Assembly: GCA_020050965.1 (NCBI GenBank)
Contig: JAGVJV010000080.1
Span: 1 to 5,602 of the forward strand
From: Parachlamydiales bacterium
GTDB lineage: Bacteria; Chlamydiota; Chlamydiia; Chlamydiales; Rhabdochlamydiaceae
Length of the DNA: 5,602 bases
Direction of reading: 5' to 3'
The notes beneath the pieces were generated by a model that did no database searches, was not told the DNA's origin, and worked only from the letters and a program-made list of their open reading frames with translations. A program made the translations under genes and the position numbers. The first letter of the stretch is position 1; the number at the start of each line of letters is the position of its first letter. Positions 1-4,899 of the stretch are shown one piece after another.

Positions 1-849
1 GGGTTTAAGCGCCTGCTCGATCGAAGTCTTGACAAAGTTAAATTCTCGAAGCTCTTTTTGATTCTCGAGTAGCTCTTTTTCAAGGCGGGCATCCTCTTCA
101 TCGGTTTTTCCCCGTTTCCGCGTGCCGGCAACCGCCTCAGTGAAGAGCATCCGCCCATTGCGACGATAAAGCCGCTCGGGGGTAGCCCCGATGAAAGTGG
201 ATCCTTTTTCAAACTGCACGGCAAAGTGGATCGCTCCTTTGGCTTTCATTCTTGAGAGCAATTCAAGGGCATGGATCGGTTGATTGCATAGGTGGGTCGA
301 GCGCCTCGCCATCACTACCTTTTCAAAAGATTTCCCTTCAATTGCGCCGAGCGTCTTCTCAATGAGTGCCATCCAGTTTTCTTGGGAAGGGGTATGCTGG
401 CTCGCTTCAATATTTAGCGACATCGATGAAAAGTAGGCTGGAGCAATCGCAATCTCCTCAATCAAGCCATCGAGCGCATGGCTGACTAGCTGCAACTGAT
501 CACCTTGGCGTACAAGCTCATACTTGGGGAGGAAAAAGACTCGCCTTGGAAAAGTCTCCCATAGAGGATCTTTGGCGCTTGTCTTAGGGGAAAAAGCATG
601 TCCGCCCCAGAACCTGGCAGGTGAATCATTTCCCGACTCAAATTCGGGCACTTCATCTAAGGTGAGCAGACTTCCCACCGCCGCCACCTCCAAGCCATCG
701 CGTCCCTTCCAGTAGAACTTAGGAAAGAGCTCTTGGGCTTCGAGCCAAGGGAGCAAATCGAGGGAGGGAAATAACTGTTGTTTTGCCATCCGGTGGAAAT
801 GGCGCTGCCCATTGACTGACAATGTGAAAGATTTAAGTTCTTGATTCAT
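1..849 (-). CDS. menF: Isochorismate synthase MenF, N-terminal 283 residues (gene runs off the left edge)
   Basis: The enzyme converts chorismate to isochorismate, the first committed step of classical menaquinone synthesis, in the cytoplasm with Mg2+. The frame is open from ATG (complement of 847-849) to position 1; the remaining C-terminal part of the chorismate-binding domain is outside the window. Residues 1 to about 150 are the divergent N-terminal part and the chorismate-binding fold begins near residue 155. Visible motifs are FEKVVMAR (175-182), whose Lys177 aligns with the catalytic base lysine of the family, FIGATPERL (219-227), whose Glu225 aligns with the catalytic glutamate, and FTEAVAGTRKRG (236-247). 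The E-A-x-AGT form is typical of isochorismate synthases; anthranilate and aminodeoxychorismate synthases usually have P-I-AGT. An EntC/DhbC-type siderophore or salicylate enzyme is the main alternative, since no men neighbour is visible. No good SD precedes the start, and the upstream gene is divergent. Confidence 0.9.
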   Translation of the reverse strand, partial: MNQELKSFTLSVNGQRHFHRMAKQQLFPSLDLLPWLEAQELFPKFYWKGRDGLEVAAVGSLLTLDEVPEFESGNDSPARFWGGHAFSPKTSAKDPLWETFPRRVFFLPKYELVRQGDQLQLVSHALDGLIEEIAIAPAYFSSMSLNIEASQHTPSQENWMALIEKTLGAIEGKSFEKVVMARRSTHLCNQPIHALELLSRMKAKGAIHFAVQFEKGSTFIGATPERLYRRNGRMLFTEAVAGTRKRGKTDEEDARLEKELLENQKELREFNFVKTSIEQALKP

Positions 850-938
850 AAAGGACTTCGGGTTTTTTATTTATAATACTGCAGAATCTTATTTTTTATA
901 ATTAAAAAATTTCTAAAATGTGGACGCAGGAGAGGGAG
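850..938. promoter_or_regulatory. AT-rich divergent spacer with -10-like elements
   Basis: This 89-base stretch separates menF (minus) from the small orphan gene (plus), so promoters for both should lie here. Two perfect TATAAT hexamers occur on the plus strand at 872-877 and 897-902. Neither has a convincing -35 hexamer at 16-18 bases. On the minus strand TATTAT (878-873) has a weak TTATAA 17 bases upstream that could serve menF. In sequence this AT-rich, -10-like boxes arise easily by chance, so the region is called as a whole and no single promoter is asserted. Confidence 0.35.
928..938 (+). promoter_or_regulatory. Shine-Dalgarno sequence that sets the start of the small orphan gene
   Basis: The purine run AGGAGAGGGAG directly precedes ATG 939. 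AGGAG (928-932) lies 6 bases from that ATG, which is near-ideal spacing. The alternative in-frame ATG at 918 is preceded only by AT-rich sequence (TTCTAAA) with no SD, so the SD favours the shorter protein. Confidence 0.65.
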
Positions 939-1313
939 ATGCTCAATAGGGACAACCTGAGATTATTTCGTGAACATCAGATTGAAGAGTTGCTGCTCAA
1001 TGCCCATTTTGAGTGCGAGTCGGGCATTGATCTCATTGATGAGTACTTTGCGGTAGAATCATCTCTAGACCTGGTCACTCAGTATGCCCAAAAGCTTCTG
1101 GCAGAGACGGCCGATTCGCAGACCCGCGAGGCCATCCTCCGCAACCTCACCGATTGCATCATCGTCAAATCCCAATATGAGAAAAAGAGTCTCATGGGGA
1201 GAATTAAAAAGAGTCTGGCTAAAGTAGGGATTAACCTAGGCAAAAATGGGGAAATCCGTAGAGCCGAGGCGCTGATTCATCATCAGACGGAACAAGTTCG
1301 GTCACAAACTTAA
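939..1313 (+). CDS. Small hypothetical protein, 124 aa (131 aa if started at ATG 918)
   Basis: I do not recognise this protein. Starting at ATG 939 it is 124 residues, rich in charged residues and leucine, and looks almost wholly alpha-helical. It has no signal peptide, no hydrophobic stretch long enough for a membrane segment and no familiar catalytic motif. The N-terminal two thirds are acidic (for example the stretch from IEELLL to DLIDEYFAVESSLDL), while residues about 77-108 are strongly basic (KSQYEKKS, GRIKKSLAKVG, IRRA), giving a bipolar charge pattern. Two cysteines (26 and 73) are far apart and do not suggest a metal site. The earlier in-frame ATG 918 would add MWTQERE but lacks a ribosome binding site. 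The gene lies between divergent menF and the F-box/LRR gene, and 105 bases of AT-rich spacer separate it from the latter. Its coding status rests on the strong SD and the length of the open frame. Confidence 0.65.
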   Translation: MLNRDNLRLFREHQIEELLLNAHFECESGIDLIDEYFAVESSLDLVTQYAQKLLAETADSQTREAILRNLTDCIIVKSQYEKKSLMGRIKKSLAKVGINLGKNGEIRRAEALIHHQTEQVRSQT

Positions 1314-1362
1314 CATATTGGCATTCAGTCCTATATATTTTCGTTAATAATTAATTTTTTAG

Positions 1363-1391
1363 TTGAATTTTATATAAATTTTATGTAAAAT
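1363..1391 (+). promoter_or_regulatory. Putative sigma70-type promoter of the F-box/LRR gene
   Basis: TTGAAT (1363-1368, 4 of 6 matches to TTGACA) is followed after exactly 17 bases by TAAAAT (1386-1391, 5 of 6 matches to TATAAT). Transcription would start near 1398, about 20 bases before the ATG and just upstream of the SD. The -10 box is one arm of a perfect inverted repeat (1376-1393). The local AT bias raises the chance of a false hit. Confidence 0.45.
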
Positions 1392-1393
1392 TT
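1376..1393. repeat. Perfect 8-bp inverted repeat over the -10 box
   Basis: AAATTTTA (1376-1383) and TAAAATTT (1386-1393) are exact reverse complements separated by TG. The dyad covers the proposed -10 element of the F-box/LRR gene, where a repressor or nucleoid protein could bind. With only A and T in the arms it may also be a composition effect. Confidence 0.4.
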
Positions 1394-1405
1394 TTATTAA
1401 AAAGT

Positions 1406-1410
1406 AGGGA
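1406..1410 (+). promoter_or_regulatory. Ribosome binding site of the F-box/LRR gene
   Basis: AGGGA lies 8 bases upstream of ATG 1419, in an otherwise AT-rich context. It supports ATG 1419 as the start. Confidence 0.6.
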
Positions 1411-1418
1411 AAATATTA

Positions 1419-3008
1419 ATGAGCACAAGAATTAGGTCTCGCGAGGATGTAGAGGTTGCTTCCTTGGTAGACGAGGGTCAGAAAAAGCAAAGAATCGCCA
1501 ACTCCGAGGGGCGAACCTTTAGTACTCTTGAGAGGTTAGATCCCCAAAAGCCTTGTTATTTGGCATTGTTGCCATTTGGTGTCAGAAACTTAATCTATAG
1601 CAGGCTGGATTTGCCCGATATTATTGCCTATTGCTTGGCTGGAAGAGCGACTTATTTGGATGCTTCAAATGATCTAGTCTGGAGAGTATTCGCTGATCAA
1701 ATGGGCTATATCCCCAGAAGTGGACTACCACTTTACCCACAAGTGATGAGCTATCTGAAATGGCTTTACAAACGGGCTGATAATTTTGGTCCCCTCTACG
1801 ACTATTTGGCAGTGCCTACAATAGCTAATGCTTGTTATATAACCGAAGTCTTGAAAGCTCGTGATACACTTAATGTTTGGGAATATTTGACCGGTGAGTT
1901 TGAGATTGAGGAAGAGGACACTGCCGAAGATGTCATTAAAAAAGCGAAAGGATTTAAAAAATGGTGTGAGGAACATTCTGCTGAATTACAAGATATCGAT
2001 ACTTTGGAAATAGAAGGCAAAGAGCTAATTTCATTGCCAGATGGGCTGCAACACTGTAGAGCTCTGCACTCGATTGTTCTAAGAGATAGCAAATTCATTG
2101 AGTTTCCCCAAGTGTTGATGGAAATTCCTGGAAGATTCGATCTGGATATCAGGGGGAATCAGATCACCACATATCCAGAAGGGTGGTTTCAGCGCGCACT
2201 CAGTCTAAATAGTTATATGGATGATAATCCTTACTGGATCCCGATTCTTGAGAAAATTTGTCCGATCTATCTTGAGAGTGATGAACTTCCATGGCAACAA
2301 GTACAGGCTTACGTAAAGTCTCTCGAAGAGATTTGGCAAAAAAAGCCGATGGATTGGGATATGGGTGAATGGGATTATAGTCTTGAGAAAATTCAATATG
2401 TCGAGAGATTTGCGCGCGCTCATGATACTCTTGTCGTTTGGCAGGCGCTTGTCAATGCATTGCCCGGAAAGCAATCATCTGGGCCGGAGATAGATCGTTT
2501 GCAGAGTGCCGAAGCCATTATTGGCAAAGCAGCAGAATTTAGTGGCTGGTTTAAGAAAAATAAAAAAGCGATCTCTAAAGTGACTGAGCTTCACTTGATG
2601 GGTAAAGAACACAAACTGACGTCATTGCCAAAAGAAGTTGGTGAGATGACTCAATTGAAAACGCTTTTCCTTGCTGCAAATGCATTTATGTTTGTGCCCG
2701 AAGTAATCCGAAATTTAACGGGACTTGAGAGCCTGACTATGTCAACGAACAAACTTAAAGTAATTCCTGCATGGATCGACCGTTGCACTAAGTTAAGAGT
2801 ACTTAATTTTAACTTCAATCAATTGAGGTCATTGCCAAACGAATTAGGGAATTTTCCGCATTTAACGCATCTTTTTCTTGGGGAAAATCAGCTGCAGACG
2901 ATTCCGGCATCTGTTTTTAACTACTTCGGTAAGCTGAAAGAGTTCAGGCTGGATGATAATCCCTTGCAGGAACTTGGCAAAACAGTTGAAGCGGTGATGA
3001 AAAAATAA
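1419..3008 (+). CDS. F-box-like / leucine-rich-repeat protein with an internally duplicated architecture, candidate host-directed effector
   Basis: This 529-aa protein has no signal peptide or membrane segment. Residues 1-45 are charged and probably disordered. Residues 46-96 resemble an F-box: LALLPFGVRNLIYSRL, then DLPDIIAYCLAGRATYL and a closing LVWRV, matching the LPxEx..I...L..D......C....L W pattern. Two tandem units follow, each a helical spacer with a DTLxVW motif (149-154 and 336-341), an AExxIxKAxxFxxW motif (169-182 and 364-377) and an LRR block. Block one (about 190-271) has about three degenerate repeats. Block two (about 386-515) has about five, mostly of 23 residues in the form LxxLxLxxNxLxxLPxxI. 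Both blocks end in [ML]DDNP. F-box proteins recruit targets to SCF-type ubiquitin ligases of eukaryotes, and LRRs bind proteins, so an effector acting on host ubiquitination is inferred; no secretion signal proves it. Sampled lines look more AT-rich than typA or mgtE. Confidence 0.85.
   Translation: MSTRIRSREDVEVASLVDEGQKKQRIANSEGRTFSTLERLDPQKPCYLALLPFGVRNLIYSRLDLPDIIAYCLAGRATYLDASNDLVWRVFADQMGYIPRSGLPLYPQVMSYLKWLYKRADNFGPLYDYLAVPTIANACYITEVLKARDTLNVWEYLTGEFEIEEEDTAEDVIKKAKGFKKWCEEHSAELQDIDTLEIEGKELISLPDGLQHCRALHSIVLRDSKFIEFPQVLMEIPGRFDLDIRGNQITTYPEGWFQRALSLNSYMDDNPYWIPILEKICPIYLESDELPWQQVQAYVKSLEEIWQKKPMDWDMGEWDYSLEKIQYVERFARAHDTLVVWQALVNALPGKQSSGPEIDRLQSAEAIIGKAAEFSGWFKKNKKAISKVTELHLMGKEHKLTSLPKEVGEMTQLKTLFLAANAFMFVPEVIRNLTGLESLTMSTNKLKVIPAWIDRCTKLRVLNFNFNQLRSLPNELGNFPHLTHLFLGENQLQTIPASVFNYFGKLKEFRLDDNPLQELGKTVEAVMKK
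1554..1706 (+). other. F-box-like domain within the LRR protein (residues 46-96)
   Basis: The key F-box positions are present: Leu51-Pro52, Ile59, Leu63, Asp67, Leu73, Arg76 and Leu86-x-Trp88-Arg89. In eukaryotes this roughly 45-residue helical motif binds Skp1 of the SCF E3 ubiquitin ligase. The match is by eye. The usual Glu after Pro is replaced here (LPFGV), so the domain is called F-box-like. Confidence 0.6.
1725..3005 (+). repeat. Internal tandem duplication (spacer + LRR unit) in the F-box/LRR gene
   Basis: Unit 1 covers about residues 103-288 (1725-2282) and unit 2 about residues 290-529 (2286-3005). Corresponding landmarks are LPLYPQV.SYLK and LPWQQVQAYVK at the start, ARDTLNVW and AHDTLVVW, AEDVIKKAKGFKKW and AEAIIGKAAEFSGW, LEIEGKELISLPDGL and LHLMGKEHKLTSLPKEV, and finally MDDNP and LDDNP. 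The order is conserved and the offsets are 187-197 residues up to the first LRR, growing to 244 at the end because unit 2 has more repeats. At DNA level a 13-base exact repeat (TGGATGATAATCC) is found at 2218-2230 and 2950-2962. Most of the rest has diverged, so the duplication is old. Confidence 0.7.
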
Positions 3009-3017
3009 ATTATTTTT
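3001..3017. repeat. Perfect inverted repeat holding both convergent stop codons
   Basis: AAAAATAA (3001-3008) and TTATTTTT (3010-3017) are exact reverse complements around the single base 3009. The left arm ends in the TAA of the F-box/LRR gene and the right arm begins with the TAA of typA on the other strand. A one-base loop and pure AT arms cannot make a useful terminator hairpin, so it is listed as a repeat only. Confidence 0.6.
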
Positions 3018-4821
3018 CCCGCTTACGGTCGGCTTCTTTCAAGATTCGCTTGCGGAGGCGGATGAAATGGGGTGTCACTTCAATCAGCTCATCGTTTTCG
3101 ATAAAGTCGATCGCCTGCTCTAAGGTGAATACGCGTGGAGGAGTCAGGATGACGTTTTCATCATGTCCGGAGGCTCGCACGTTAGTAAGTTGCTTTTCCT
3201 TGGTGACGTTTATCAACAAGTCGTTATCGCGGCTGTTTTCTCCGACGATCATTCCTTCGTAGACCTCATCGCCTGGTTTGACGAAGAGTGTTCCACGATC
3301 TTGCAGGTTAAAGCAAGCGTAGGGAGTCGTTCTTCCGCCGCACATCGAGACAAGCGATCCTTGAATTCTTCCAGGGATTTCCCCTTTCCATGGACCGAAA
3401 TTGTCGAAAAGAGAGGTGAGGATGCCCAGGCCGCGAGTTTGGGTCATGAATTGGTTACGGTATCCCATGAGGCCGCGCGTTGGGATCAGGAATTCGATGG
3501 TGGTGATGCTATGCTCATTGGTGTTGAGCGATTGCATCTCCCCTTTTCGGCGAGAAAGTTCTGCGATAATTGTGCCAGAATATTCTTCAGGGACTTCGAT
3601 GTGAGCGGCTTCATACGGCTCGAGTTTTTGGCCATTTTCTTCTTTAGTGATGACCTGAGGTTTGGAGACGGTAAATTCATACCCTTCGCGGCGCATCGCT
3701 TCAATGAGGACGGCTAGGTGAAGTTCACCTCGGCCAGAGACCTTCATTGCATCTTCGCGTCCTTTGACCTCTTCGATTTTCAGAGAGATGTTGGCGCGCC
3801 TTTCTTGAGCGAGACGGTCGCGGAGTTTATTCATCGTCACATGCTTGCCATCTTTTCCTGCAAAGGGGCCGTTGTTGACCATGATTTCAACTGAGAGGGT
3901 AGGTTCAGCGAGTGTGATGGGAGGGAGTTGGACGATATGGTCGTTTGCGCAGAGGGTCTCGCCAATGATGATTTCGGGAATACCGGCGATGTTGACGATA
4001 TCGCCGACGCCAGCCTCTTCCATTTCGACTTTTTTGAGGCCATGATAGCCTTCGATGCGTGTCACTTTATGCTGGGAAGGATGCCCTTGCACATTGACTC
4101 GAGTAATAGTGTCACCTTTGCGCACTTTTCCTTCTAGGATGCGCCCGCAGGCCTGCCTTCCGACGAAATCATCATAGGAAAGGGTGGACGCTTGCATGAG
4201 GAAGGGGAGTTCGAGATTTCCAGGGGGGGCTGGGACGGCTTCGATGATCATTTGGAAGAGCGGAGCCATGTTTTTACGCTCGTCACCTAGATTGCGCATA
4301 GCAAAGCCTGAAAGTCCAGAGGCGTAACAAATTTTAAAGTCTAGTTGGCTATCTGTCGCTCCCAATTCGACGAAGAGGTCGAAGGTGAGGTTGAGGGCCC
4401 GGTCTGGGTCGGCGCCTGGGCGGTCGATCTTATTGAGGATGACGATCGGATTCAGGCCGATTTTTAGGGCCTGCGAAAGGACGAAGCGGGTTTGGGGCAT
4501 TGGCCCTTCATTGGCATCAACGAGGAGGAGGACCGAATTGACCATCCCTAGGACCCGTTCAACTTCGCCCGAGAAGTCGGAGTGTCCGGGGGTGTCGATA
4601 ATGTTAATTTTAAAATCTTCGAAGAAAATGCTGGTGTGCTTGGCAAAGATCGTGATTCCTCGCTCTTTTTCCTGGTCATAGCTATCCATGACCCGCTCAG
4701 CGACAAGCTCGTTATCTCTGAAGATGTTAGATTGTTTTAAAAGGCTATCGAGAAGGGTCGTTTTCCCATGGTCGATGTGAGCAATAATAGCAATGTTTCT
4801 AATTTTTTCTGGTGGATACAT
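3010..4821 (-). CDS. typA: Ribosome-associated GTPase TypA/BipA
   Basis: TypA is a translational GTPase of the EF-G/LepA class that binds the ribosome and aids 50S assembly and growth under stress such as low temperature. The gene is complete at 603 aa, against about 607 in E. coli. The G domain shows G1 AHIDHGKT (14-21), G2 RGIT (54-57), G3 DTPGH (76-80), G4 NKID (130-133) and G5 around SGL (168-170). A beta-barrel domain II, EF-G-like domains III and V and the TypA-specific C-terminal domain follow. The motifs YEGMIVGENSRDNDL, LTNVRASGHDE and ELIEVTPHFIRLRKR separate it from EF-G, which also has a domain IV absent here. The start MYPPEKIRNIAIIAHIDHGK aligns with the family N-terminus. No SD precedes the ATG, since the bases upstream are CTCCTTTTC. 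It converges on the F-box/LRR gene with one base between stops and diverges from mgtE. Confidence 0.97.
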   Translation of the reverse strand: MYPPEKIRNIAIIAHIDHGKTTLLDSLLKQSNIFRDNELVAERVMDSYDQEKERGITIFAKHTSIFFEDFKINIIDTPGHSDFSGEVERVLGMVNSVLLLVDANEGPMPQTRFVLSQALKIGLNPIVILNKIDRPGADPDRALNLTFDLFVELGATDSQLDFKICYASGLSGFAMRNLGDERKNMAPLFQMIIEAVPAPPGNLELPFLMQASTLSYDDFVGRQACGRILEGKVRKGDTITRVNVQGHPSQHKVTRIEGYHGLKKVEMEEAGVGDIVNIAGIPEIIIGETLCANDHIVQLPPITLAEPTLSVEIMVNNGPFAGKDGKHVTMNKLRDRLAQERRANISLKIEEVKGREDAMKVSGRGELHLAVLIEAMRREGYEFTVSKPQVITKEENGQKLEPYEAAHIEVPEEYSGTIIAELSRRKGEMQSLNTNEHSITTIEFLIPTRGLMGYRNQFMTQTRGLGILTSLFDNFGPWKGEIPGRIQGSLVSMCGGRTTPYACFNLQDRGTLFVKPGDEVYEGMIVGENSRDNDLLINVTKEKQLTNVRASGHDENVILTPPRVFTLEQAIDFIENDELIEVTPHFIRLRKRILKEADRKREK

Positions 4822-4828
4822 GAAAAGG

Positions 4829-4834
4829 AGTATA
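4829..4834 (-). promoter_or_regulatory. Possible -10 element for typA (leaderless or very short leader)
   Basis: On the minus strand TATACT (4834 to 4829) matches TATAAT at 5 of 6 positions. It ends only 7 bases before the A of the typA ATG, so transcription would begin at or next to the start codon. No good -35 lies 16-18 bases upstream. The missing SD is compatible with a leaderless transcript, but the element may be coincidental. Confidence 0.25.
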
Positions 4835-4847
4835 GAAGAAGTTAAGA

Positions 4848-4876
4848 TTGAAAAGAAGCACTAATTTTGATATCAT
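4848..4876 (+). promoter_or_regulatory. Strong sigma70-type promoter with extended -10 for mgtE
   Basis: TTGAAA (4848-4853, 5 of 6 matches to TTGACA) is followed after exactly 17 bases by TATCAT (4871-4876, 5 of 6 matches to TATAAT). The -10 is preceded by TGA at 4868-4870, giving the extended -10 form TGnTATCAT. Transcription should begin near 4883, leaving a leader of about 17 bases that is almost entirely the SD region. The promoter lies in the 78-base spacer shared with divergent typA. Confidence 0.7.
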
Positions 4877-4885
4877 CGGAACGTC

Positions 4886-4893
4886 GGGAGGTG
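4886..4893 (+). promoter_or_regulatory. Strong Shine-Dalgarno sequence of mgtE
   Basis: GGGAGGTG closely matches the consensus AGGAGGTG and lies 6 bases before ATG 4900. It decides the start: the in-frame GTG codons at 4891 and 4894 overlap or adjoin the SD and are too close to be used. Confidence 0.8.
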
Positions 4894-4899
4894 GTGCAT

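Larger units (their letters stand above)
1314..1418. other. AT-rich intergenic spacer between the orphan gene and the F-box/LRR gene
   Basis: This 105-base spacer is very AT-rich, most strongly from about 1331 to 1403. It holds the likely promoter and SD of the downstream gene. An 11-base AT palindrome (TTAATAATTAA, 1344-1354) is followed by a short T run (1355-1360). It lacks any GC stem, so it is not called a terminator for the upstream gene. Confidence 0.6.

Noticed and set aside
524..715. 63-codon plus-strand open frame
   Set aside because: It is antisense to menF, whose conserved motifs prove the minus-strand frame; low-complexity S/P/K-rich translation and no domain.
1..849. Anthranilate or aminodeoxychorismate synthase (TrpE/PabB) as the identity of the left-edge gene
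   Set aside because: The motif reads EA-x-AGT as in isochorismate synthases, not P-I-AGT, and the divergent short N-terminal region fits MenF.
1344..1360. AT palindrome followed by a T run as a terminator for the orphan gene
   Set aside because: The stem TTAAT/ATTAA has no G-C pairs and a one-base loop, so it could not form a stable hairpin.
1725..2474. Three minus-strand open frames of 83-89 codons inside the F-box/LRR gene
   Set aside because: They overlap a real plus-strand coding frame with recognisable repeats and show no motifs or good start signals.
3001..3017. Bidirectional terminator between the F-box/LRR gene and typA
   Set aside because: The inverted repeat has a one-base loop and only A-T pairs. 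It is retained as a repeat, not as a terminator.
3163..3717. 184-codon open frame on the plus strand opposite typA
   Set aside because: It lies wholly antisense to the strongly conserved typA frame, has no recognisable domain and is explained by codon bias of the true gene.
3010..4821. EF-G or LepA as the identity of the GTPase
   Set aside because: Length near 600, the TypA C-terminal domain with YEGMIVGE and EVTPHFIRLRKR, and the absence of EF-G domain IV point to TypA/BipA.
4825..4830. AAGGAG on the plus strand as an SD for a gene starting before mgtE
   Set aside because: No start codon follows at a usable distance and mgtE has its own much better SD at 4886-4893.
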